The notes beneath the pieces are model-generated. The model was not told where the DNA came from and did no database searches. It saw only the letters and a program-made list of their open reading frames with translations. DNA of 29,170 bases from a virus. The stretch spans positions 1 through 29,170 of IMG/VR virus record IMGVR_UViG_3300027833_000175; one strand, written 5' to 3'. Positions 7,593 through 18,000 of this stretch are shown here, one piece after another; the stretch's first letter is position 1, and each line of letters opens with the position of its first letter. Both the position numbers and the translations under genes were made by a program.

Positions 7593-7600
7593 TATTTATC
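7593..7600 (-). promoter_or_regulatory. Candidate late promoter GATAAATA before the 492-aa fibre gene
   Basis: The minus strand reads GATAAATA, one mismatch from the T4-type late octamer, immediately after the stop codon of the 605-residue gene and 24 bases before the ATG at 7568. The position matches the exact octamer before the 302-residue gene, which raises its credibility. Confidence 0.45.
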
Positions 7601-9418
7601 TTACACACTAGATGTTAAGTTTTGACTAAATGCCCAACTTCCGCCTGATGTGATATACTCTTTTAATGTTCTTGATACACTAACTGTAACTGTACCTGTT
7701 GCCGCTGAAAAACCAATATCTTGTAATACTGATTCGTTTTGTACGCCTGCGGCATCTACTGCTATGAATGATTTTGTAGCAACTGCCGCAACATCAATAC
7801 CTGTGACACTTGCACCACCTAGTGTAGTACAGTGAATACGTGCTGTTGTTCCGTTAGCAACACTACCGCCCGGAACTAGATCATTTAGTACTAGACCAAT
7901 TTGTGTATCGTTTAAACCTGTAATATCCATACTAAATGAAATTGCCGAGCCAGATATTGATTCGTCAACATAAACTTTTGATGCCGCATCTGTATCTTGT
8001 GTCGGTTGTGCTATTCCTGAAATTTTACTATTTGAGAAATTAACATCGCCGCCTGCCGCTATTGTTAGCCCGCTTGCTCCGCTAATGGTACTACCGTTTA
8101 AATTAATGTTATCAACATCTAGTGCTGTTAATGTACCTACGTTTGTAAGACTTGAATTAACAATACCACTTCCAAGTGTTGTAGCAGTAAGAACTGATGT
8201 TCCTGCAACTTTATATTCATTGCCTGTTGTTACATTAATATTCTCAGTAGTTGTCCAACTGTTTGTTGCTTGTATCCAAGTCCATTTTTTATCTGCACCT
8301 GTTACTCTTACAACCATACCTGCATCGTCAACACCTGAGTCAGTTAATAGTGTACTATCACTTGTAATAGCAAGTTCAATTTGTTTATCTTCAACTCTTA
8401 ATGTACTAACATCAATACTTGCTGTTGCGCCTTCAACTAATAAGTTACCCGTAACACGAATATCACCTGCAACATCGAGTGTGTATTCTGGAGTGTTATC
8501 AAAAATACCAACACGTTTGTTTGCCGCATCAATGAATACTGCATCAACTTGCTGTGAACCAGCCGCTGTACTTGTAACTTTAATTGTATAATTTTCATCC
8601 AACTGTTGATTAGCAGTTACAAAAGAGTTTCCTAAAATACTTAACACTTGGTTAGCATTTGGTCCAATAGTAATACCAGCACTGTTACTTACTGTAAGTG
8701 ATCCTGTAACAACGTTATCAGTAGTTGTACTTACAAAGTTATCTGCACCAACTTTTGTTCCGTCTGCTTTAATTAATGCTTTTGCCGCATCTACAGTACC
8801 TTCATAAATGAAGTTTGTTTTATCAATAATGTTAATACCTTTTTTGATATTACCTGTAATGCCTGTAATTGTATAACCAACTGCTGGAGTAAATTCTACA
8901 TTACTAATTACTGCAACTCTTGCTGTGGTTCCGTCTGTACCGTTTCCTAAGTATAAACTTGCAAGTGTTCTACTTCTGTCTTGAGTATCTAAAACTGATT
9001 CAATTCTAAATCCTGTTTCACCTTGTCCTGCTTTATAAATTGGTCCTGCTAAACTTAAATCTGTTCCATCATAAAAGTAAAGTTGATTGTTAACATTGTC
9101 CATCCACAGATCACCAGCGACCATTGCTGGTTGTGTTTTTTGTACAAATGGTCCACCAACTGCTTTAAATTGAGTGCCTTCATAAACCTTCAAACGTGCT
9201 TCACTAGTATCCCACCAAGTTTGCCCTGCTATTGGGTTCAATGGAGAATTACTGTTACTAAAATTTTCTAATATCTTAATAAAATTTTCATTAAACGCTT
9301 CGCCGTATCCAGTATAATTTCTTCCTACTAATGTAAGTGAAGTACTGTTAACGTCGATTGTGCCGTCAATTAAATCTACTAGTAATGAGCCATCTGTTTT
9401 GTTTAGTTTATATGCCAT
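7601..9418 (-). CDS. Tail-fibre-like protein with unrecognised tip, 605 aa
   Basis: Residues 1-130 are the shared fibre base module (MAYKLNKTDGSLLV; NYTGYGEAFNENF; KILENF; AGQTWWDT; GDLWMDN; LAGP). The shaft contains TLDVAGDIRVTGNL (~310), an EDKQIEL segment and ISGIAQPTQDTDAASKVYVDE (~470), the DAA-K-YVD signature frequent in phage tail fibres just before a terminal domain. The last ~115 residues (from SFSMDITGLNDTQIG) form a beta-rich tip I do not recognise; it ends SGGSWAFSQNLTSSV. I chose the ATG at 9418, which overlaps the upstream stop by one base (TGATG) and has AGGGA seven bases before it. A TTG at 9421 would add one Met-equivalent and fits worse. A receptor-binding or fibre role is inferred. 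Confidence 0.85.
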   Translation of the reverse strand: MAYKLNKTDGSLLVDLIDGTIDVNSTSLTLVGRNYTGYGEAFNENFIKILENFSNSNSPLNPIAGQTWWDTSEARLKVYEGTQFKAVGGPFVQKTQPAMVAGDLWMDNVNNQLYFYDGTDLSLAGPIYKAGQGETGFRIESVLDTQDRSRTLASLYLGNGTDGTTARVAVISNVEFTPAVGYTITGITGNIKKGINIIDKTNFIYEGTVDAAKALIKADGTKVGADNFVSTTTDNVVTGSLTVSNSAGITIGPNANQVLSILGNSFVTANQQLDENYTIKVTSTAAGSQQVDAVFIDAANKRVGIFDNTPEYTLDVAGDIRVTGNLLVEGATASIDVSTLRVEDKQIELAITSDSTLLTDSGVDDAGMVVRVTGADKKWTWIQATNSWTTTENINVTTGNEYKVAGTSVLTATTLGSGIVNSSLTNVGTLTALDVDNINLNGSTISGASGLTIAAGGDVNFSNSKISGIAQPTQDTDAASKVYVDESISGSAISFSMDITGLNDTQIGLVLNDLVPGGSVANGTTARIHCTTLGGASVTGIDVAAVATKSFIAVDAAGVQNESVLQDIGFSAATGTVTVSVSRTLKEYITSGGSWAFSQNLTSSV

Positions 9419-11442
9419 CAAACTTTCCCTGTGTAAATTATATAGTTTAAGGACATAAACGGATTTAGTGTATCCATTGCTTGTCCAGTTGTTCCTGCAA
9501 CTCCGCCACTTGTTGTTACAGCCTGCCCTGCATTTTGTCCTGTAGGTGCATCAAATGTAATTGATGATGTAGGACTGCTTGGTCCTTTTGCCGCATCTAA
9601 AATTGCATAAAACTGTGTACCTTCGACAACCATATCGTGTTCGTGATTTGGTAGGTTAGTACTTTGGATTGTAACGCTTTCTGTACCACCGCTGTTACCA
9701 AGTTCACTACCTTGTAAGCCTGAAACTCTACTTGCGGCTGTACCGCCCATGTCGTCTAGACCCATTACAGTTCTACCACGCATATCTGGTAGTGCAAATC
9801 TTGCTACACCGTTATCACTTAATAGTCCTGACTGCTTGTATGTAAATCCAATTACTTCATACAGTTCTGGATAGTCTGCTTGTAATACTTCTTGACCATA
9901 ACATAGCAACCAAAAACTTGGTGCCGCAATACCTGCATAAGGCATCATTACACCCGGAGGATTAACTGGAACTGTTGATAGTAAATCTCGTCTACTAATT
10001 CTATATAATCCAACTTGTCCTTGTACTCTGTTAAGTAGAAATTCATCACTTGCATCTGCACTATTAGCGTATGTCTTATTACTAATAAAACTGTTTGCAA
10101 TTGTTGTTTGGAATGTTTTAGTTGTTCCGCCTGTTTGTCCATCAAATACTAATGTAGGCGCACTAACTTCTCCTGCTAATGTAAAGTTTGTTGAACTTGA
10201 AAGTTTATCTGAACTACCTGCCCTACCACTAACTTGTCCTGTAACATTACCTGTTAAGTTACCTACAAATGTTGTTGCATATATACCTGTGTATTTGTTT
10301 GCTTGTGAACCAATACTTCTAGTATTAGTTACGTCAGGAATAATATTTCTAGTTTCAGTATCGCCTATAATATTAATAGTGCCGCCAATATTTAAATCGC
10401 CTGCAACTCCAGCGCCGCCTTTTACAATTAAACTACCTGTACCAAAGTTTGTACTTGCGGTTGTTCCATCAATTGTAATGTTACTGCTTACTTTAATATT
10501 ACCTGTAACATCTAATGCTTCACTTGGTGCTGTATTATTAATACCAATATTTGTTGTTGAGTCAACACGCATTACTGTTTTTGTAGTACCTTGATCGTTT
10601 ACACGAATATCTAAACTAGACCCACTTGAGTTATGACTGATAACACCAATTTGTCCTTCAACACCTAGTGTAACTTGGTTACCGCTACCTAATATAATAC
10701 CATCATCTGTGTTTACTTTTAATTGGTTTGTTGTTGTACTTACAACATCTCCTCTTAGGAAATTTGCTGCCGCAACTTTTGCGCCGCCAACAACTAAGTT
10801 TTCTGCTTGCTCTGCTGGACCGTAGAATCTTGCGGCTCCGTCACCTGTAATATCTGCTGTACTTAAATTAATACCTGGATTAATTTGACTAAAGCCGTTA
10901 ATTTGTGCTCTTGGTGTAAAAGTATCTGCACTAATAATTGCAACTGGTTTAGCATTAATATCAACTTGTATTGCAGTATAGTCAATATTATCTTGTCCTA
11001 GTATTGATACAGGGCTTGCTCCAGTGTTTAGTCCACCTGCATAATTAGGACCAATAAGCGTCCAGCCTGATCCTGTATACAAATATAACTGTTGATTATC
11101 TGTATCGACCCAAAGGTCGCCTGTTAAACTACTCGACGCTCCTGGCTGTGTTGTTGCTTTTTTAAGACCGCCACTTGCTACCCAAGTTGTACCATCATAT
11201 ACTTTAAGTTGTTCGTTACCTGAAGTACTATCATACCAAAGTTGTCCTTCAACTGGATTTGCTGGTGCAGTTGTATTAGCAAAGTTTTCTAATATCTTTA
11301 AGAAGTTTTGATTAAATTCAACGCCATAACTTGTAGTATTACGTCCAACTAAACTTAAACTAGTTTGTGTGTTAATATCGTTATCTTCAACTGTAACGCT
11401 ACCTTTGTTTGTTACGTCAGTGAAATTAATTGTATATGGCAT
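9418..11442 (-). CDS. Tail-fibre-like protein with phage tail-collar domain, 674 aa (gp12-like)
   Basis: The N-terminal ~140 residues are the shared base module (MPYTINFTDVTNKG; NTTSYGVEFNQNF; KILENF; EGQLWYDS; GDLWVDT; LIGP). The middle is a repetitive beta shaft with DVTGNIKVSSNITI, TRSIGSQANKYTGIYA and a GN-TGNVTG run, like trimeric fibre stalks. From about residue 490 it carries a phage tail-collar domain: PPGVMMPYAG, FWLLCYGQEV, YPELYEVIG, FALPDMRGR, then NLPNHEHD (~598) and a LNPFMSLNYIIYTG end. The H-E-H resembles the His-x-His metal site of T4 gp12 short tail fibre. The role is probably receptor binding at the baseplate. A TCAGGAG ribosome site sits inside the end of the 201-residue gene, three bases upstream. 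Confidence 0.88.
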   Translation of the reverse strand: MPYTINFTDVTNKGSVTVEDNDINTQTSLSLVGRNTTSYGVEFNQNFLKILENFANTTAPANPVEGQLWYDSTSGNEQLKVYDGTTWVASGGLKKATTQPGASSSLTGDLWVDTDNQQLYLYTGSGWTLIGPNYAGGLNTGASPVSILGQDNIDYTAIQVDINAKPVAIISADTFTPRAQINGFSQINPGINLSTADITGDGAARFYGPAEQAENLVVGGAKVAAANFLRGDVVSTTTNQLKVNTDDGIILGSGNQVTLGVEGQIGVISHNSSGSSLDIRVNDQGTTKTVMRVDSTTNIGINNTAPSEALDVTGNIKVSSNITIDGTTASTNFGTGSLIVKGGAGVAGDLNIGGTINIIGDTETRNIIPDVTNTRSIGSQANKYTGIYATTFVGNLTGNVTGQVSGRAGSSDKLSSSTNFTLAGEVSAPTLVFDGQTGGTTKTFQTTIANSFISNKTYANSADASDEFLLNRVQGQVGLYRISRRDLLSTVPVNPPGVMMPYAGIAAPSFWLLCYGQEVLQADYPELYEVIGFTYKQSGLLSDNGVARFALPDMRGRTVMGLDDMGGTAASRVSGLQGSELGNSGGTESVTIQSTNLPNHEHDMVVEGTQFYAILDAAKGPSSPTSSITFDAPTGQNAGQAVTTSGGVAGTTGQAMDTLNPFMSLNYIIYTGKV
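9426..9430 (-). promoter_or_regulatory. Shine-Dalgarno site AGGGA deciding the start of the 605-aa fibre gene
   Basis: On the minus strand AGGGA ends seven bases before the ATG at 9418 but only four bases before the in-frame TTG at 9421. Both spacing and codon preference favour the ATG, giving 605 residues. Confidence 0.5.
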
Positions 11443-11445
11443 CTA

Positions 11446-12051
11446 TTATACTCCTGACAAACTTTGTACACGCACTGTATAATCAATTTGAACTAATCTG
11501 TTTAAACTTTTTTGTACAGGGTGGAAAATAACATGTGTGATTAATCTACCGTCGCCAGTTGGACTATAACTTTTAAGACCTAATTCATCAAAAACATAAA
11601 GGTTAGTAGTATCTGTAGCAGTATCAAATGCATCTTGACCTTCAGGTTCTCCGTAATCTAATAAACAAGTTACAACAATGTCTGTGTAGTTTGTTCCGCT
11701 AACATGACGTGTTTCAATTTTATTTCTTACAGGATCTGTATTACTTGTACTCCTGTCATCTACTACTTTAGTAAATGTTTGGTTGTACAAACTAGCATTT
11801 GTTCCTGTGCTATTTGGTGTTAAGTATGTAATAATACCTGTTGGGTCAACACTTGTGCCGCCATTACCAAAACTCATTTCGTATATCATGCCTTGTCCTT
11901 GATTAGCAAGGCTTTCAGCAAGTGCAATACTCATATTCTCATAGTGGATAGCATTACGTTTATCAACATACACTTCGCCCGATCTGGGATCGTGTATTTT
12001 AATGTGACCGTTAACTACTACTCCACTTTTATCATTTAATTTATCTGTCAT
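11446..12051 (-). CDS. Putative virion structural protein of marine T4-like phages, 201 aa
   Basis: A 201-residue protein with recognisable segments VVVNGHIKIHDPRSGEVYVD (~11-30), NAIHYENMSIALAESLAN (~33-50) and IYEMSFGNGGTSVDPTGIIT (~56-75). The His-rich helical stretch and the GNGGTSVD loop look conserved; I recall similar uncharacterised proteins beside the fibre genes of other marine myophages. The C-terminal half is beta-rich, ending VQIDYTVRVQSLSGV. It sits between the giant virion protein and the collar fibre, the interval where T4 encodes gp9-gp11 connectors, so a baseplate-to-fibre connector role is plausible but is inference from position. Expression is probably late, from a candidate octamer overlapping the upstream stop. 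The ribosome site GAGAG is moderate. Confidence 0.8.
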   Translation of the reverse strand: MTDKLNDKSGVVVNGHIKIHDPRSGEVYVDKRNAIHYENMSIALAESLANQGQGMIYEMSFGNGGTSVDPTGIITYLTPNSTGTNASLYNQTFTKVVDDRSTSNTDPVRNKIETRHVSGTNYTDIVVTCLLDYGEPEGQDAFDTATDTTNLYVFDELGLKSYSPTGDGRLITHVIFHPVQKSLNRLVQIDYTVRVQSLSGV

Positions 12052-12073
12052 GTTTTTCTCTCACTGCTACTTG

Positions 12074-12081
12074 TATTTATT
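12074..12081 (-). promoter_or_regulatory. Candidate late promoter AATAAATA before the 201-aa gene
   Basis: The minus strand reads AATAAATA, one mismatch from the late octamer TATAAATA. It overlaps the TAA stop of the giant gene and lies 22 bases before the ATG at 12051. Its placement matches the other two late-type elements. Confidence 0.45.
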
Positions 12082-15000
12082 TAGGTAATTCCGTTGTTCT
12101 TGCTTTAAGAAACTTCGCAACGTCATTTTCTGCATCTGCAAGGCTTTCTCCTGTTTTAGTCCATGCTTGTCCTACACGTCTTATCACTGTTACCTTTTGA
12201 TCCTGTTCTGGTGTTACTGCTAATTCCAGTGTACTGCCACTTAAAGTAAACTCTACTGGTAATGTAACATCACCTTCATCACTATCTTGGGCAATAAACC
12301 TAGTTACAAAGTTTCCACTAGTATTTTTAGTGTCTACTTGATAACTACTTATCGTATTTTTACGAAGTCTTTGACCAGCAACAAACACTTCAAATTCATT
12401 CACGCCTTGTGTAGGAGTAAAGTCTAATTCATATGACGCTGTTGTACCATCTGCTGTAAACACCTGTGTAAGTGTTTGATCAGCATACGGAACGTTTTCG
12501 CCTGGACTTTGATCTCTTACTTCAGTTCCACTAGCAATTAATGCATTTACACCAGTACCTAAAGTACCTCTACGTATTTGACGTAAACTATTTCCTTGCT
12601 TCACGTAGTACTCAATTCTTTCACCGTTAATAAACACAACACCTGGTATTTGTTTCTTTTTACCAGGCTCTGGTAAGTTAGATGCATCAACTAGTTCAAT
12701 TCTAGTATCCCACCAATTAAGTACCTGTGCTAACTTATACTTATTCGCATTGTCCAATCGCTTGTAGTGAACGCGGTTCAGTATGTCTTTAAACTGTCTA
12801 AATCCAAATCTGTGTATTAATTGTTCTTCACCAAATTGTATAAATTCAACTTTATCATTTGCACTTAGTTGCTGTATAATTTTTACATACATTTGATCTT
12901 CAGTTACATAGTAATCAACATTTGGTGCTAACTTTGTGCCGTTTAGTACTACCCAAACATATTCTGAATCTTGTGCTTTGTGTCGTAGTTTGACCTTTCC
13001 GTTACTAAAGTTAATATACTCTTTGTAATTTGCTGTTCCCGGTACTAATACTGTACGATTTACTAAGTTGTATTTGATACGTTCAATGCCTTGTACATCA
13101 TGATTACTAAACGAAGTAATCTTAATTGTTTCACCTAATGCTGGTGCTGTATCAAAGTAAATTTTGCTTCTGTCTTGTAAGAATTTTGTAGTACTATCTG
13201 CACCAACTCCTATATACCCAAATGCATACTCGCCGTCTGCACTAAAGAACACATCTAGTTTATCATTAACTGACGCAATACCTGCTGATAACTTAACACT
13301 GTTGTTTGAACTATCCCACCTGTATTGAATATTCTTTACAAGTAATTCGCTGTTTAGATAAACTTCAACATCTTCGCCTCTAACGCTGTTAGCAAAGAAC
13401 TGCCATTCTTGGATTTGATACTCTCTAGTTGCCGCATTTGTAATTACAAAGTCAACATTATATCCTGCATCTAAAATATTGTTGTTTACTTCAACTATAG
13501 CATTTTGTGCAGTCGGTAATCCACCAACTAAAGCAGGAGCAACATCAAATATTGTTGTTGAACCGTCACCTACTAAAGTCTGTACATTAGTTGCACTAAA
13601 GTTAGTTGCTGTTGTATAGAACAATCCATAGTCTACAACTTGTCCTGTTTGCGGAGCAGTATCAAACGTAATAACAAACCATTCGTCTGTTCCTTTAGAT
13701 AATGCTGAAACAATTGGTTGTCCATCAATAGTAACATAATGACTTACGCCTGTTTGATATTTTAAATTAGTTACATATGTATTTGTACTTCCATCTGCAA
13801 CAAATTTATTAATATCTAAAATCTTTTGTCCACTAACTCCTACGCCGACTATACTTAATGCTTTACCTGCTGTTGGGGCTGTAGTAAAAGTAATTGTATC
13901 ATTAACGTAATTTATTGTGTAACTTGTATTAGCAACTGGTATATTATTAAGTGTTACAAATACTGCTTCATTATTATGTGGATGAATACCAATATTATAT
14001 GTTTGAGTTGTTCCGTCTGTTGCAAAGAACTGTGTCTGTACATTACTTGTGCCGTCATCTGGTCTGTGGAATACTTTAATGTCTACAGTGTCAGCAATTT
14101 TACCTGGAACTAATTCTTCCGGGCCTGTTGTTGTCATCGGAGTAATAAATCCATCACCGTCTACAATAATTTCACTTGCGTCAATACCTTTAGCATTACT
14201 ATATGATAATGCACCGCCAGTTAATTCAGTATCATAACTAAATGGATCTGGACGGAAACTACCGTCACTAGTTGTTTTTCTAATAATAAAGATATCGTCG
14301 TCTTTACTAGTTATTCCAAAGTTTTGAATATTAAATTCAATTAACGCACCGTCACCTGTAATACTAGCCATAACTGCATTAGGGTTAGTAGGATTACTAG
14401 GATAGTTAGCATCATCAAGTCTTACATTATTCTTGTATACGTTATACACAACTCCATCTTCTAACGGAGTGTCCCATTGTAATACTGCTGTTGATCCATC
14501 TAAGTAGAATATTAAATCTTCATATGTTGAATCGTAAAGATCATATGCATCAACACCAAAGCCTTTAGTTTCAAATCCACCAATACCTGTAAAATCAAAA
14601 CTCTTAACTTCAACTCCACCAAAGTCTACACCTTGCATTAGTTGCGAAATGTCTTTACCAATCATTCCGTCAATAGGTTTATAATACGATTGCACTCTAT
14701 CTTGTGCTGTTAATAGATCAGGTGCTAATTCATAATCAATTTTAACTGTTTTAGTTAGTAATGGAGGTGTAGCAAACGTAACTTTACCAATTTTTCTAGT
14801 ATATCCTTTAGTAACATCAGTATAATTATTAAACGTATATTGACTTTTTAATAATTCTATATTATCAATATAAATTTTTATTTTTGCACCATTTAAATTC
14901 ATTGGCCATTTTAAATTATAAATCGAAGTTACATTATCACCTGTAAATGTTTCTGTTCTTGCAACTTCTAAGTAATAAGGAATACCACTTACTCTATCAA

Positions 15001-18000
15001 ATCGTGATATAATATGTGTTCCTCTAACTTTGCCATTACCAAGCACTGCTCTAGCACTTGCTATTGTTCCGCCATCCTCAACACTACCGTTTAATATAAC
15101 CTCAGGTGCTTTCAAATATCCAGTGCCTGAATTAGTTACTTCAATCTTTGAAATTTTACCTGAATTTAAAAATGCTTTTGCTGTAGCACCGCTACCGCCA
15201 CCACCTTCAATACTAACTATTGGAGGTAATGTATATTTTGATCCTGCATCACCAACTGAAACTTCTTTTATTTCATACCCACTATTCTGTAACCAATGCT
15301 TGTCTGGATAAGAACTTGTACTATTTGGAATATTTGTAAGCAGATTGTTTTTAACTCTAGCAGACGAACTAGTAATCTTCTTCATACCAAAGTTATATTT
15401 TGGTGGTAAATCAAAGTCTGTTACTACACTATTAGTTGGATCTGTTTTTTCATAACTAGATACATATTCTCTAATTTTTGTTTTGAATGGTTTAACTTCG
15501 TTAATATAATCTTGGAAGTTTTCAATGTTATCATTTTTAAATGTAACTTTTTGTGCTAGGTCACCAATATTGTGTTGTGCTTTAATAAACGAAGTTTTAA
15601 ATGCCCAATCAATATTAGGTTGCTCACTAAACGCATAACGCAAAGTAGCAATAAACAATTCGTTATAATGTACTTCTAAGTTATCTATTAGGATATGATC
15701 TCTAAGAGTTTCTAAAACTACTCGTGATTCTGTTACAGGTTGATTATCATAAAACGCTGTATCAAATGTATCAGTATCAAATCCTGTTCTATTGGCTGTT
15801 GTATTATATAATTTTTCACTAAATTGGATTGTTGCATTTTGTTTACCAACAACTTTATAATTTTGTGTGTAATCTTCAGTTTGTAGATCTGCAAATTTTT
15901 CTAATAGTAACCAACCACCTGATCCTACATTGGAAATTTTAACAGTATCACCTATATCATTCTCAATTGCAGTTAATTGATAACTAAAATCAATTAACGA
16001 GTTGATTTCAGTAAATTCGCTATATCCGGTTTCATACCAGTTTGCATAATTCCAATATAAGTTTGTATCAAAACGTTGACTTACTGTTCTATTCCATTTT
16101 GTACCATTGTAATTATACATTGACCATTTATTTGCAACATTTATATCACTTGATACTAATACACTAAAGTTTCTTGTTACAAGTACAGTAGTGTCGTCAT
16201 ACCCGGTACCAGGATCAATAATATTAACTGTTATAATTTGTCCTAATTCATTAATAGTTGTTTCGATAACAGCATCTTTACCAATGCCTGACACAGTTAT
16301 TTGCGGTCCTAAGCGTACTCCGCCAACTGTCGAAACGTATGTTGGATCAACATATCCTCTTCCTGAATTTGTAATAGCAACACTTGTAATTTTACCATCA
16401 ATTATTGTTGGAGTTAATATCGCAGTAATTCTTTTAGCAATACCAACAAAACTAAGATCTTCATATGTATCAATTTTTACATCATATGTACGTGAACTTG
16501 CAAGTGGTGCTGGATCGCTCTTAGTTAAATCAGCAATATTAAACTCGTCTACGATAATATGATTTATTAAAACATCATTTACTCGTTCAATTACTTCTTT
16601 GTATGCTTCAGACTTATTAATAAACATAGATTGTCGTGGATTATTATTAATTCCATACTTGGCTTTAGCACTAAGTTTTGGATCTGGTACTATTCTAAAT
16701 TGTGAATCATAACCAATTAAACTATCAAACCATTTACGTTCAATATCTCTATTTGGTTTACTAGAACCAATGCCTTGTGTTAGCATTTGGTATTCGTTGT
16801 GAATATTTTGATCTACATTATCGAGTGTAAAGTAACGTAAATTAAATGCAACATTATTACTACTTAATAATGCCTCGCAATTAAACAACACAAATCTATC
16901 TTTAGCCATTAAGCCTGCAAATCTATGACCTTGTCCAACTGGATCTTCAATTAAACGCTTTACATCATATGCTGTAATACGTCTACCTTCTACATTAGGC
17001 ACAACACGTTTGTTTGCTACCCAATAAAAATATTTTGGCTTGTTAGTTTTTGAAATACTATCCCACACTAACCTTTGTGAATATATACTATCACCGTATC
17101 TACTTGTTCCACTAACACCTGCGGCAATACCTGCTTCGCTGTCTGCTAAAATGTCCCATTCGCTTGGTAGGATATCACTTTCAACCCATTCGTAAACTTC
17201 TACACTTGTACCAGGAAATACTTCGCCCCAGTAATTTGTTTGATATGTGATATCATTTTGCTGATAATTATAAAATTTAACTGCACTTAAATCCCACCAT
17301 AATTTTCCAACATATTCTCTGCCCCATGCATTAGTTTCATCAATAACTACAGTGTCATTGCCTATACTAAATGCCGCTGGATCATAATGTGTTTTATAAG
17401 AAATTTCTTGTTCTGCTGGTCCTGCAATTTTTCCTTGGACAGGATCAATGTAATCTAAATCTTCAATAAGTGTGTTTGTTTGTATATTATATAAAAATGC
17501 ACTTTTAATTTTATCAATATTTACTTGATCAATTGGACTTCTATGAGTCTTCCATGCCTTAGCACCGATTGTTTTTCTAAAGTCTACAATCATACCTTGG
17601 TATGTTGTTAAATCTGTTACTTCAGGAATTGATGTATAAACATGATTATTATTCATGATTATGTTTTTACCAAAGTTAACGGCTAATGGTTCATCGATAA
17701 CAAATTCTTGTGCAAACAATAATGATTGATTAATTCTTTCATACATGAAAATAACACCACTATCCATATTCATTGATTTAAAGTTTGTAAACTCGTCATC
17801 AAATACAGTAGTAAGGTTATCAAATGTAGTTGGTATTTCAATATCACCATTTAACGATGTTACTGCTAATTGATTGCCATCAAAGTTTAAGTAAGCACCA
17901 AATTGCTCTGCTTGTTCACCATTTGGACTAAACACTTCTTGAGTTAGTGTGAATGTTCCGTTTACAAGTGTGTATACATACACCTTACCTTGGTCTTTTT

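Noticed and set aside
9419-9421. TTG at 9421 as start of the 605-residue fibre gene
   Set aside because: The next codon is ATG with better ribosome-site spacing, and the product then begins MAYKLN like its sister's MAYTIN.
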